Shown here: positions 17,240 to 27,113 of the stretch, in pieces
Layout of the letters: every line of letters begins with the position of its first letter
How positions within the stretch are numbered: the first letter of the stretch is position 1
From: Siminovitchia thermophila
Lineage (GTDB): Bacteria > Bacillota > Bacilli > Bacillales > Bacillaceae_C
DNA: 37,457 nucleotides
Direction of reading: 5' to 3'
Assembly (NCBI RefSeq): GCF_016909185.1
Contig: NZ_JAFBFH010000041.1
Location: 1-37,457 of the forward strand
Translations under genes and position numbers: made by a program
Notes under the pieces: model-generated
What the model was told of the DNA's origin: nothing
Databases searched by the model: none
The model's input: only the letters and a program-made list of their open reading frames with translations

Positions 17240-18345
17240 GTCAACGCTAAACTGTACAAACTTGTATTCATTTGGCGCATGAGAGTTTAACGATCTATGT
17301 ATACGAAAATTGTTGAATCAATGTACAAAATCAAAAAGTTCAAATTCAAGTGATTGTTGGCTAGGAAAAACTCTGCAACTAACGAACTCTGTTTTGATGA
17401 TTTTAAATGTCGCCTCAGCGACCTCGTTATCGTACGGGAGCTCACTCAATGACCGTTTGAAACCAAGCGTATCTAAGTCTTGATAAACTCACTTCCACGG
17501 TCAGTGTGAAACAATATAAGGCGATTTAAGTTGTATTTTACTGACGCAAAAGCACGATGAACCAATGCCGCACATTCTTGTGTGGACCAGTACTATAGCC
17601 CATCATTTCACGGTTAAATAAGTCAATTAACACACACTTAATGCCATTTATGTTGTACTAGAACGTAGATTAAGTCACTGACAATCACCTTAGTTCCTCG
17701 TCTTGACTAAACTCTCGATTTCATACACTTCCATATTGTATTCGTTAAACGTCACTTTAGTTGGCTTATAGTGGGCGATGGTAATTTGGAGACGAGCCCT
17801 TCTTGTTTCATGATGGGACGGATTCATTGACTGGAAACTTACCAACCTTTTTTCAAGCTCTTTTTAATCTTTCTTTAACCATATAGATGTCTCTGCTATT
17901 CTTGAATATTTCAACAATCAAGGTGTTAACTCTTCGCCACGATTATTCAGAATGTTAGACTCATAGTAATAAGTACTTCATTGAATTTGTAGGACGCCAC
18001 ACAACACATTGCACCTGCGATTACTCGGTGCAGTAAAAACATGTTCTGATCCGAGTATTTGTGACGGTTATTTCGAATCAGTTTACCTTTCGTCCCATAT
18101 CAGCGCGGCTTGCTTTTTAATAAGACTTGGCATTTTATATGCCTAGTCGAATTTATACCTTTAGGTGCAGATGTCATTTTCCATGGCAAGACGTTGGTTT
18201 TCTTTTCTTAGTCGAATGAACTCATTTTGTTCAGGTGTATGATTCTCTTTTTCTTCAAATGCAACCCGTTGTCTTATGCTGGCGTACCCACTTATCAAAA
18301 GCTGAAGGTGTCAGTTCGTACACTTAAATGATTTCAATACGAGGT
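17240..18345 (-). mobile_element. Decayed IS3-family (IS150 group) insertion element
   Basis: Both genes of an IS3-type element are readable on the minus strand but broken by many stops and frameshifts. OrfA end: YELTPSAFDKWVRQHKTTG near 18325-18270 and RLRKENQRLAMEND near 18220-18180. OrfB pieces: IMKQEGLVSKL near 17810, then AHYKPTKVTFNEYNMEVYEI, then CVLIDLFNREMMGYSTGPHK with HRAFASVKYNLNRLILFHTD and the DRGSEF signature near 17500. The last piece, LFDFVH, lies near 17320. It cannot make a transposase. Terminal inverted repeats could not be placed. Confidence 0.85.
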
Positions 18346-18846
18346 TTTTCAGTAGCGTGCAATTCACGGTTTGTTCGTTAAATTCTTTAGAAAAGGTTCT
18401 CCTTGGTGTAAAAATTCTAATTGTTAATATCACCGTGTTTTTTAAACAGAGGAGAGCATCCCAAAGGTCAAAAAAACGACTTTTTAGACACCCTCTTCTT
18501 ACTTTTAGTCATGTTATTTTATTTGAGAAGGATTCATTAATTTTGAGGGGAAAGGCGAGCCCTCCCCCTTAAAATTAAAAATAGGCATGGCAAATAGACT
18601 GAACGACTTTATTCCTTGTCCTAAATTATTTGTTGTATATATCATATTAAAAATCACTTATCTGAAAGTACAGTATGCCAGAATAAACCTATCGAAAGTA
18701 ACTTTATATATATATCAACCTAAAGGGCACAAAAAATGTAAGTTCCCAATTGTTTTAATGTACGATAGAAGTCACTCAATTTTTTAGTGACTTATAAACT
18801 TACTATTCTTCCTTAAATAGCCCCGTTACTCAAACCTACTTTTTAT
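18346..18846. other. Non-coding interval with an imperfect hairpin
   Basis: No gene. At 18537-18578 TTAATTTT pairs with AAAATTAA around GGGG/CCCC blocks (imperfect inner stem). It could be the original terminator of the tail operon, which runs leftwards on the minus strand. Confidence 0.45.
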
Positions 18847-19074
18847 TTATTTTGCTGAGCTTTCTCCATTTAAAATCCGCTCAACAACTTTTTGTCTTAC
18901 AACATCTTCAATTGCCTGCTCATCAAAAAATGATTCAAATTCTTCTTTTTCCAGTGGAACATAGCCATTTAGATTAATGCTGGAATCCCCATTATTACCT
19001 GTAAAATAAACTTGCAAATCCTTAGTTTCTTCACCTTCACGTCTAATGTTAATGTTTGTAATCTCTACTTTCAT
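18847..19074 (-). CDS. Small phage protein, unknown function
   Basis: 75 aa, family not recognised. Rich in Glu and Asn, no membrane segment. GAGGAGG precedes the ATG, and the start overlaps the preceding stop by 4 bp (ATGA), so it is translationally coupled to the gene before it. It is the last gene of the tail operon, a position where Bacillus siphoviruses often carry small fibre-associated proteins. Confidence 0.65.
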   Translation of the reverse strand: MKVEITNINIRREGEETKDLQVYFTGNNGDSSINLNGYVPLEKEEFESFFDEQAIEDVVRQKVVERILNGESSAK

Positions 19075-19454
19075 TTTACATCCTCCTCATTTAATTGAAA
19101 TTCGTTATAGAGACAGGCTAAAGCATAAGCGTCATTGTCTTTGAATTCATACTCGGTGTCTTCAGCTACTAAACTTTTAATTACGGATTTAACAGATTGC
19201 AACATAGCTTGAGAGTTGCCCCCTTCGATGACGACTCTCTCGTTGTAAAACTTCCCCAACTCATCTTTTAATTTTTCCGGTTCATTTTTCAGCTCTTCCA
19301 GCAGCTGCTTTTCATTTTCACTAACAACTTTTAACTTTTCCATCAGCTGACGGCTTAAATTTGTCCGATGGATCGACTTCATCCCTTTTAAAGATAAGCT
19401 ATCCAAAAAGTTAATAACCCGCACCAGATTACTATGTTCGATCTCTATTTTCAC
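19071..19454 (-). CDS. Phage protein downstream of tail fibre, unknown function
   Basis: 127 aa, largely helical (LEELKNEPEKLKDELGKFYN), no signal or membrane segment, and not recognised. It starts with GTG at 19454, overlapping the stop of the fibre gene by 4 bp, with GGAGG about 10 bp upstream. The tight coupling suggests a partner of the fibre, perhaps an assembly chaperone, but this is inference from position only. Confidence 0.65.
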   Translation of the reverse strand: MKIEIEHSNLVRVINFLDSLSLKGMKSIHRTNLSRQLMEKLKVVSENEKQLLEELKNEPEKLKDELGKFYNERVVIEGGNSQAMLQSVKSVIKSLVAEDTEYEFKDNDAYALACLYNEFQLNEEDVK

Positions 19455-21976
19455 GCCATTTTCTCCTCCAATTGATTTATTTTTTGTTTCAAATATTGGT
19501 TCTCAATTTTTAGCCATTCGAATTCATTTTCCAATTGATCAATGCGGCTTGTTTGAAACTTTAACGAGCCGGCAATTACACCTACAGTGTTGTTAAGGCT
19601 GATTTGTTTTTTGTCTTTTGATGTAATTAAGCTTGGGCTGTCCTCAGCTATCCACCCCACTTTTAATTCGTCCGTACGCGAACTCCCATCCTCATTTTTA
19701 TAGTTGAATGTGACTACATCCATGTTTTCAAAGACAAATTGCAAATAACCCACATCTGCATCTTTTATATTTGTCTTATTGTCACGACTGGACATATTGA
19801 CAAGGTCAATGTAGTGGAGGTAATTTGTATAAATCCTCCACATTCTGACTCCTTCCCTGCCTATATTACCTCGTGCACTGACAGATGGCTCTATCACTAC
19901 CATTTTTCTACGGGTTCCGTCGCTCTGCATTTCGGTATCCGCTGGATAAATATCTAAATATGGGTAGTTTATAAGATTCGATATTCTAAACCTTCTCGAA
20001 TAAGTAATGATGTTTCCACCACTGTAAAGCTCCATATGAGCAGTATTAGCCGTACTACCAATAATAAAATGACCGTTTACGTTCATGCCTATGCCTGCCG
20101 ATACGCTGCCATTACCACTAAAAAATCGTATTGTCGCAGGATCTGATTGGCCAGCGCCTCCGATGTTTCTGACACCAAGATGTATGCGCATCTTACCATT
20201 ACTATCAATTGACCGTAGCCCAGTATTGTCAAGCTGAATAGACTGTACACCATTTTTAACTGCTAATGTAACAAGGTTCGCATTGATAATACCGCTAGTG
20301 ATCTTGTCGGCGGAAAGAGTGGCGATCTTTGCATTTGTTATGGCCCCGTTGGCAATCTTTGCGCTGTCAACGGATAGGTTCGCAATTTTTGCGTTTGTAA
20401 TAGCTCCATTTTCAATCTGTGCTGTCCCCACTGACGCCGTGCCGAGTTTTGCGCGTGTAATGGCTGCGTTTGCGATGGCGGCCGTGCCTACTGCAGCATT
20501 TGCGATCATGGCAGTTTTTATGACAGCATTGTCTATCTTCGTTTGTCCGGTGATGTGGACTTTTTGTCCGGCTATCAAAATGCCAGAAGTGTCGATGTTA
20601 ATCTGATTGATAACATCGCCTTTTTGGACTCTTAGGTTAATAGCATTAGATAACTGGCTAATTTGCGACTGAGTGGCCATGTCTTCGGGGGCAGGAGTCC
20701 AATCAGTAGCTTTGTTGCCTTTTTCGAGTTGTAAATTGAATATCCTGAACCAGGCATACCCGTTTGAACCATTTAATTCTCTTTTGAGTATAGCCGCTAT
20801 TAAAAAGTAGCAGTTATCATCTGTTCGGTCTGCCTTAAAGGTGTGCGACACTACGTGATAATGGATATCAGAACTAGCTTGAAACGGCTTGTATTTTGGA
20901 TAACCATTCGTGTTTATGGCTTTTAACCTTAAATTTGGCCCCCCGTCACCATGCATTAGGTAGGTGTAGTCAAGTAACCCATTAAATTCATTGCTTGCAA
21001 TTATAAACGATAAAGTGTACTCTTCTCCTTTGATTACACTGAATCTATTTCTTTTAAATTCGATACCTAATGCGGCACCAGCTCTAATAGCTATATCTTC
21101 ACCGTTTGGTTTTTTTGATTCCCATTTGAGATAATTTCTGCCTAAATACCTGTCGTCAGTTACAACCGACACCGTGCCTATGTTTGTCCAGGTACTAAAC
21201 CCATTTGTAGATGTAAAATCAGTACCGGCAATTAAATTCCTCCCGCCAATCTCCAACCCGTTTAAATCATTTCTTACACTCGTAATCGTACTCTGCAAAC
21301 TACTGGCCGTCTGAGTGAGAGTACTAATATTGCCCTCTGCGTTTGACATCCTCGACTGCAAAGCATTGGCAAGCTGCGTAACGGTTGAGATATTACCTTT
21401 ATTATTGTTAACCTGCGTTTGCAACCCTTGCGCTGTTTGCGTGATGCTCGAAAACCGTTGGTTGATCAGATTATTATTACTATCGTATTCTCCCTGGCTG
21501 ACTTTCGATGCCAAACTTTTTGCCGTCTGCTGTACGAAACTGTCGTAAACAGTCTTGTCCACTTTATTGGTTACCTGGGCAGAAATACTGTCAACGGTTT
21601 GTTTAAGTTGGGAAAATTGAACGTTGGTTGTTAAATCTTCGGGAGCTGGGCTCCAATCAAAAACTATTCGTTCTCCCTCAACAAGATGGATTGAGTGTAA
21701 GCTTAACTGTCCACCCGTTTGCCCTTGAATTCTATAAAAAGTAAACTGATAGTATTGATGATCTTTTGCAATAAAAGAGTGTGTATATCGGATCCAAACC
21801 TCTGTTAAATCAATTATTCTTTGTCCACCTTGTTCCGGTCCGACTTGCCAACGCCCGTTACCCTTCAAACAAACAGACCAGGTGTATCTTTTTCCAGCTA
21901 CCAATCTATATGGCATTCTATAATACCTGCCGCCTGAGTCGGTCAACGTATCTGTTCTAGTAAGTGTTGCTATCAT
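19451..21976 (-). CDS. Phage tail fibre/receptor-binding protein with S74 autochaperone domain
   Basis: 841 aa. It begins in the middle of a carbohydrate-binding-like module (residues 1-110, ending DWSPAPEDL), then a coiled-coil region (about 115-240), and a complete module of the same type from GRNLIAGTDFTSTNGFSTW to DWTPAPEDM. Next are short beta-repeats of the ANAAI / GAITNAKIA type (about 490-570). At the C-terminus is a Peptidase_S74-like intramolecular chaperone (SSRDNKTNI near 729) with a terminal coiled coil. S74 domains trimerise the fibre and usually cleave themselves off. The missing N-terminal half of module one is encoded by the upstream gene in another frame. The ATG overlaps the upstream stop by 4 bp. 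Confidence 0.85.
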   Translation of the reverse strand: MIATLTRTDTLTDSGGRYYRMPYRLVAGKRYTWSVCLKGNGRWQVGPEQGGQRIIDLTEVWIRYTHSFIAKDHQYYQFTFYRIQGQTGGQLSLHSIHLVEGERIVFDWSPAPEDLTTNVQFSQLKQTVDSISAQVTNKVDKTVYDSFVQQTAKSLASKVSQGEYDSNNNLINQRFSSITQTAQGLQTQVNNNKGNISTVTQLANALQSRMSNAEGNISTLTQTASSLQSTITSVRNDLNGLEIGGRNLIAGTDFTSTNGFSTWTNIGTVSVVTDDRYLGRNYLKWESKKPNGEDIAIRAGAALGIEFKRNRFSVIKGEEYTLSFIIASNEFNGLLDYTYLMHGDGGPNLRLKAINTNGYPKYKPFQASSDIHYHVVSHTFKADRTDDNCYFLIAAILKRELNGSNGYAWFRIFNLQLEKGNKATDWTPAPEDMATQSQISQLSNAINLRVQKGDVINQINIDTSGILIAGQKVHITGQTKIDNAVIKTAMIANAAVGTAAIANAAITRAKLGTASVGTAQIENGAITNAKIANLSVDSAKIANGAITNAKIATLSADKITSGIINANLVTLAVKNGVQSIQLDNTGLRSIDSNGKMRIHLGVRNIGGAGQSDPATIRFFSGNGSVSAGIGMNVNGHFIIGSTANTAHMELYSGGNIITYSRRFRISNLINYPYLDIYPADTEMQSDGTRRKMVVIEPSVSARGNIGREGVRMWRIYTNYLHYIDLVNMSSRDNKTNIKDADVGYLQFVFENMDVVTFNYKNEDGSSRTDELKVGWIAEDSPSLITSKDKKQISLNNTVGVIAGSLKFQTSRIDQLENEFEWLKIENQYLKQKINQLEEKMA

Positions 21977-24090
21977 TCGCTATCTTCTGTAATTTCAAGT
22001 GCTGTGATTCTACCTGCACCAATACTTGAACTAAATCTGTTATTTTCATTTGTGAATGCCGTCTGCGGTATCAAGTTTGTAGCGCTGATTTCAAAACTAT
22101 CAAGATTGCCCTGCACCTGCGTAATCTGGCTCGTCAAACTGTTGCTTGTCTGCGTCAACTGACTTTGCGTAGCAAACTTGGCATTTGCATCAACGGTGTA
22201 CATCTTGCGAGATATCTCACGCTCATTCTCGACGATCTGTACACTGTGTTGATCAACCATTTCGCTGACCGAGTCCAGAAGAGCACTGGTTGCTTCGGCA
22301 ATTGTTTTGGCGCTCCCGGCAATAGTGTGGGCATTAACAGCTTCATCAAAAGCTGACTGTGCTTCCTCAATAGCTTCATTAGCGTTGCTTGCAGCAAGGT
22401 TGGCTTTTTCAACGGCTTCACCAGCTCTGTTTTTGGCAGTATCAATTTCAGCAGTCACATCAGCGCCGATCATGCCTAAATTGACTGTTCCATCAGCAAG
22501 TATTTGAGCTGTTTTCGACAGCTCACGCAATTCAGCTGCAATGTCGGGACCAAAAAGAATATCATCAGAAATAATCCGTACGGTTGACGCTTTGACTTGC
22601 GCAGACCAATCAGATGGCCTGCCGTGCATGTTGACTGCTCTTACTCTGTAATACCACACTTGGTCCGTATCCACTTCGTGGGGAAACCCGCTGACTCTGC
22701 CCCGCCACAAAAGATGTTGATTATCAGGTACAAAGTCTTTTACTTGGGAACCGTACACCTCGTAATGGCTGATATAAACTGCTTCGTCATAATCCCAGTA
22801 CAATTGAATAACACGGAAACCACCGGTAGCCTCGACATTTACAGGTGTATCTGGCTTAATATCCGGAAATCTGTCGTTCGTGATCGGGCCGCCGCCGGAT
22901 TCCCATTTGCTCCGATTTTCCCGGATTTCATTTTTCAAGTCGTCAAGTTCACGACCAAGATCATTTTCATACACGGACAAAAACTGCCCCATTTCAACTA
23001 CGGCAGTTCCTTCTATATCCAAAAGATCATATTCAATCGCTATAACTCTCGTTTGGATCTCAATTGGCCGCGCAAATTGCCGGTCGATGGCGACAGCAGT
23101 GTCACCTAGACTTACATCCTTATCAAGTAAATCCACTGACAGTTTGTAATGTACTTCGGGTTTTTTAGCTTGTTTAAGAGCTTCCCAGGTTGCTCGTAAT
23201 AGCTTGGCAGGGTCCTTATAATCTTGGTTGCTAAATTCGCCATACCGATGTAATAACTGTCCTTTATATATGCGGCCATATTGGAGTAGCGCATCCGGAT
23301 CTCCAACCCACTTTTGCCCTCTCGGCTTGTCAGTAGGATCACCTTTCGATTTTTTCCATTCCACATCTGCAAAATCGATATATTCATTGCGGTCGTCTGT
23401 ATGACTTCCTTCATCGCCTGTATTTTCGAGATTTGCCCCCCAACCATATAAGGCAGTTTTCGGATATGACAAGACCGTTCGCTGGATTTCTTCAATGTTA
23501 TGATCGATCTCAAAACGGGCCCCTTTATCTGCTCCTAGACGTTCATCTATGATGATTTTACGAACGGTAATTTTATTGCCATCAAATTCAACTGTATCGC
23601 GAAATTCACCGCCCCACACTTCAAGAATCTTCCAAATACAGTCAACGCTGGATAAATGATAAAAGTTCGTAGACGCCAAATCCAACCTTACTTTTACTTC
23701 ACCTATATAACGCGTTCCCGCTAATGCATCATTTAAAGCTAATTGTGCTTCTTTTTCCGTATAACGCTTGTCTAATACAAAGTTATCGTTTAATTCATCC
23801 AGCCATGCAGGGATACATGTTGCCGTGGTTTGTGGTCCGTCGTCATTATCGATATCGTCTAATTCTTTGATGACCATTTCCCGATAGAAACCATCTTTGT
23901 CTTTGAAAACCACACGATTTTCTTCTTTTACGTGTTTTACACGTTCGGCATCAGCATCCACAGTGAATACAAAAGGCTCACTAGAAACGCTGTTTATCTC
24001 TTCACGAAACGGCGCACTAATAAGCCCAGTTGATTCGGAGATAATTGTTAAAAGATCATCAGCCTGACTGAATATATAAATCTCTGACAT
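21973..24090 (-). CDS. Phage tail-associated protein (Tal / prophage endopeptidase tail family)
   Basis: 705 aa. Residues 1-390 match the siphovirus tail-tip Tal/gp44-like hub (PF06605-type: IKELDDIDNDDGPQTTATCI, YGWGANLENTGDEGSHTDDR). It is followed by a fibronectin-III-like domain (about 425-510, IQLYWDYDEAVYISHYEVYG) and a helical stretch rich in Ala/Glu. The C-terminus starts a carbohydrate-binding-like module (TNLIPQTAFTNENNRFSSSI) that is cut off after 40 residues. The rest of that module continues in the next gene in the -1 frame. AAAGGAGG precedes the ATG. It would cap the tail, hold the fibre and perhaps help to open the wall. Confidence 0.88.
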   Translation of the reverse strand: MSEIYIFSQADDLLTIISESTGLISAPFREEINSVSSEPFVFTVDADAERVKHVKEENRVVFKDKDGFYREMVIKELDDIDNDDGPQTTATCIPAWLDELNDNFVLDKRYTEKEAQLALNDALAGTRYIGEVKVRLDLASTNFYHLSSVDCIWKILEVWGGEFRDTVEFDGNKITVRKIIIDERLGADKGARFEIDHNIEEIQRTVLSYPKTALYGWGANLENTGDEGSHTDDRNEYIDFADVEWKKSKGDPTDKPRGQKWVGDPDALLQYGRIYKGQLLHRYGEFSNQDYKDPAKLLRATWEALKQAKKPEVHYKLSVDLLDKDVSLGDTAVAIDRQFARPIEIQTRVIAIEYDLLDIEGTAVVEMGQFLSVYENDLGRELDDLKNEIRENRSKWESGGGPITNDRFPDIKPDTPVNVEATGGFRVIQLYWDYDEAVYISHYEVYGSQVKDFVPDNQHLLWRGRVSGFPHEVDTDQVWYYRVRAVNMHGRPSDWSAQVKASTVRIISDDILFGPDIAAELRELSKTAQILADGTVNLGMIGADVTAEIDTAKNRAGEAVEKANLAASNANEAIEEAQSAFDEAVNAHTIAGSAKTIAEATSALLDSVSEMVDQHSVQIVENEREISRKMYTVDANAKFATQSQLTQTSNSLTSQITQVQGNLDSFEISATNLIPQTAFTNENNRFSSSIGAGRITALEITEDSE

Positions 24091-24463
24091 GGTGTCCTCC
24101 TTTCACGCAGGTTAAAGCCCCCTCTTATAGTGACCATGATTGAGGGAGTATCATAGATACAGATTACTTCAAAGGAACTCCAAGAAAAACGCTTTACACT
24201 TTTTGAGTCTAGAAGTATACCAGCTTTTAAAAAACGATTTAAAAAATTAATCGGAGAAATGATTTTTACAGATCTCATATATGCTAAAATCGATTTCTTT
24301 TGTTCTTTATTCCTGCAATAAATTGACTTCGAAAGAAGTAAACAGACCCCATTCTCAAAAATGTCCAGAAGTTGTCCGACTTCTTTTCGTTCGATACAAT
24401 TTATGATACGTTGTTCTAACCCTTACAATGTCACACTACATTTTTCTCATCCTTGTTACTTTC
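24091..24463. other. Non-coding interval between Dit and Tal genes
   Basis: 373 bp, AT-rich, no supported gene; short readings lack ribosome binding sites. A gap is unusual here, because Dit and Tal genes are normally contiguous in siphoviruses, so a small insertion or a decayed gene is possible. Confidence 0.5.
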
Positions 24464-25249
24464 TTAATAAAATTTTTCTGTATAATTCAACTCCGTCTCA
24501 TGACTCGCTCTCAAACCGACTGGTCCCGGAACTAGTTTAAACCACTCAGTCTCAAGTGCAATTGATACGGCTAAATCCTTACCGTTTAAAAAAACGTCAC
24601 GCGTATTATAATAGATTTCCAGCACATCGCCGGCTATAAAATCATAATATAAGACAACCTTGCCACTGTTGTTTGTTTCCAAGCTAAATGACGATTGTGG
24701 AACCGTGAATCTTGTTCGGCTAGTCCAAGGAGTTGACTCCTGACCGCCAATTGTAAATATTTGTTCAGAGGCAGTGATGTTTAAGGTTTGTTCGTTCATA
24801 TTTTTTCCCGGATCGGTACAAATAAAAACGAGACTTCCAACAATGTCATTGGAATCCTCTTCTGGTGTGTCCCCGCTTTGCAATGTTGCTAAAAAGTACG
24901 CTTCCTCGTCAGTAAATTCTAGCCTTTTCTTGGAGCCAAGCAGCAAACTGTTTAACCGATTGAAACGGTCTCGAAATCCTTCGTTTGTGCGATCAGTAAG
25001 TTTATACTTAACAGTGATCTCTCTGACGTCGTATGTGTACCCTTTTTCTCTGGCTCCGTGTCTATTTGACACTTCAGTCATATTAATACGCCTAGATAAT
25101 ATACCCCTGCCACTGATCGATATTGTTGTAAAACTACCATTGTGGTCTGTTAAAGCCTCATCAAGATTCACGCCATTAAAAAGAGTATTCAATGGCAGGA
25201 GAGGGCGTGACATTCCGCTTCCTGCCACTGTATCAACAAACTTGTACAT
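24464..25249 (-). CDS. Distal tail protein (Dit), siphovirus tail family
   Basis: 261 aa. N-terminal Dit domain (SISGRGILSRRINMTEV, RHGAREKGYTYDVREITVKY) followed by a galectin-like C-terminal half with TDEEAYFLATLQSG. Dit forms the hexameric hub that joins the tail tube to the tip protein. The start at 25249 has GGAGGG 5 bp upstream; the reading from 25273 would overlap the tape-measure gene and lacks a site. The order tape measure - Dit - Tal matches TP901-1/SPP1-type phages. Confidence 0.88.
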   Translation of the reverse strand: MYKFVDTVAGSGMSRPLLPLNTLFNGVNLDEALTDHNGSFTTISISGRGILSRRINMTEVSNRHGAREKGYTYDVREITVKYKLTDRTNEGFRDRFNRLNSLLLGSKKRLEFTDEEAYFLATLQSGDTPEEDSNDIVGSLVFICTDPGKNMNEQTLNITASEQIFTIGGQESTPWTSRTRFTVPQSSFSLETNNSGKVVLYYDFIAGDVLEIYYNTRDVFLNGKDLAVSIALETEWFKLVPGPVGLRASHETELNYTEKFY

Positions 25250-25259
25250 AAGCACCCTC

Positions 25260-27113
25260 CTATCTTGGCGCACGCCTTAGCCTTGCTAATTTGCGGCTTT
25301 GTGTATTGGAAATATCGTCTACAAATGTGTTAAAATCCGTGTTGCCAAGCTGTAAATGGATATAGGCAGGCTCTTTGCCAATGCTCATTTCACCAGCCAT
25401 AGTACTCCTCATCTGTACATTGGCCATCTGGTTAACACCCGCCATCTGCCCCGCAATGTTAATAGGCTCAACATTCGGTATCGCTACAAGTTTTTTCATT
25501 TCCCTTTGCACTATTGGAACAGCGCTTTTGATACTTTGTGCTATGGTGCCTCCGAAGTTTAGTTTTTGGATATCACGTAATGGCCCTTCTTTTGCTGGCG
25601 AAAACGGCAAGAAATCACGAATTCTTGATGCCACATTGTCAATTGCGTCAGTCACTATGCTAATAGCCGAACTTATGCCGTCTGCTATGGAAGTGACAAT
25701 ATTTCTTCCAGCATCAAAAAACCTGCTGACCATGTCAGTAACAGCCGTTAACGCACTGTTAATGCCATCTGATACGGCCGAACTTACATTTGTCAGCGCG
25801 CTTTGCACGATGCCAGCCAAAGCATTAAACACATCATTTATGACACTTCTTATTGTGTTTACAACAGTTGATATAACAGAGACGATACCATTCCAAACAC
25901 CCGAAATGACAGATCTAATAACGTTCATTATCGTCGAAATAATAGAGGATATGAAATTAAATCCTGTACTGACAACGCTCCTTGCCCAGTCTACTCCGGT
26001 TTGGAAAACACGGGTTATAAAATTCCACATGGCTTGAAGAAGATTTTTGAGACCTTCAGCGAAAAGCGAGCCAATCGCTAGAATTCTCCCGATAAAAAAG
26101 AGATTAATTAATCCCCAAACCAACTGTAATGCGCCGGTAAATATCATTTTAATCGCATCCCACATTGCCGACCAATTGCCAGTAAATAATGCACTGAAAA
26201 ACTGAACAATACCTAAAATCACATTGATAGCGCCTTGTATTACCCCTTTTATTGATTCCCAAGTAGATACAATTAACGCCTTAATGACAGGCCACACTGT
26301 TTGCATGATGGTCCAAATCACGATCATTACTGCGCCTATAACAACACTAATGACATTCCACACGTTTTGTACAGCTTGTAGGATCATTTCGTTGTTTTGT
26401 TGCCACCATGCGACCAGTTGCCCCCATATAGTCATTACAAATTCATGTATTGTCGTTATGACCGTTTGAATGATTCCAGATATAAAAGCCCATGCCGTTT
26501 GCATGGCTGCTCTTACCGTCTCATTCGTGTTGTACAGATAAATGAGTATTCCCACTAATGCTCCAATAGCAAATATGATTAAAGTTATTGGTGATGCCAA
26601 AAATGCTCCAATAGTAGAAAAAGCGGCCATTGCGTTTGTTAATATCCCTGTTGTTATAAACGCACTGATCGCCGATGCATTATAGGCGATGATAGCTGCT
26701 GTTAAGGTAGCTAAAGCGACAGCTACCAGAAGGATGGTCGTTTGATTTTCTGTCGAAAGCGTATTGAAATTCCTCAAAGAATCAGCAGCTATACTCAATA
26801 AACCAGTTACGGTGCTAAATGCATCCATTAACGGATCAAGAACCGGTTCCAGCACTGCTGTCGCAAAGTCAACAAAAGCGGCTTCTGCTTGGCCTATTGC
26901 ATTTTGAAATAACTCGCTTTCCATTATTGCAGATCCGGCAAATCCTGCTATCCCTGTTGTAGCTGCTGCCATTACGCTTTTAAAGCCGCTTGTAAATTCT
27001 TTTCCTTTTTTTGCCTTTTGCCCTTTGGAGCCAGTTTCATTTTTAAATGCTGTTGAAAAAGCATCAGCACCATTCGCTTTTAAATATGCTTCAACAGAAT
27101 AACTTTCACCCAT
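25260..27113 (-). CDS. Phage tail tape measure protein (short)
   Basis: 617 aa. Starts with YSVEAYLKANGADAFSTAFK, typical of Bacillus tape measures, then hydrophobic helices (TTILLVAVALATLTAAIIAY), many Trp-containing repeats (WNVISVVIGAV, WNGIVSVISTVVN), and the usual C-terminal motif RIRDFLPFSPAKEGPL. It sets tail length and is ejected at infection. Relatives with this N-terminus are generally far longer, and the N-terminal domain runs into the membrane-like region after only about 50 residues, which suggests an internal deletion. The frame is intact. The ATG at 27113 has GGAGGGG 8 bp upstream. Confidence 0.92.
   Translation of the reverse strand: MGESYSVEAYLKANGADAFSTAFKNETGSKGQKAKKGKEFTSGFKSVMAAATTGIAGFAGSAIMESELFQNAIGQAEAAFVDFATAVLEPVLDPLMDAFSTVTGLLSIAADSLRNFNTLSTENQTTILLVAVALATLTAAIIAYNASAISAFITTGILTNAMAAFSTIGAFLASPITLIIFAIGALVGILIYLYNTNETVRAAMQTAWAFISGIIQTVITTIHEFVMTIWGQLVAWWQQNNEMILQAVQNVWNVISVVIGAVMIVIWTIMQTVWPVIKALIVSTWESIKGVIQGAINVILGIVQFFSALFTGNWSAMWDAIKMIFTGALQLVWGLINLFFIGRILAIGSLFAEGLKNLLQAMWNFITRVFQTGVDWARSVVSTGFNFISSIISTIMNVIRSVISGVWNGIVSVISTVVNTIRSVINDVFNALAGIVQSALTNVSSAVSDGINSALTAVTDMVSRFFDAGRNIVTSIADGISSAISIVTDAIDNVASRIRDFLPFSPAKEGPLRDIQKLNFGGTIAQSIKSAVPIVQREMKKLVAIPNVEPINIAGQMAGVNQMANVQMRSTMAGEMSIGKEPAYIHLQLGNTDFNTFVDDISNTQSRKLARLRRAPR

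Noticed and set aside
16610-18846. CRISPR array or other regular repeat array
   Set aside because: The interval holds one IS remnant and single hairpins; no regularly spaced repeats here or elsewhere in the window.
20283-20606. Plus-strand reading rich in FAI/AFA repeats
   Set aside because: It is the antisense shadow of the beta-repeat region of the tail fibre gene.
24048-24278. Minus-strand reading of 76 residues overlapping the Tal start
   Set aside because: Covers the Tal ribosome binding site and start in another frame; no start signal of its own.
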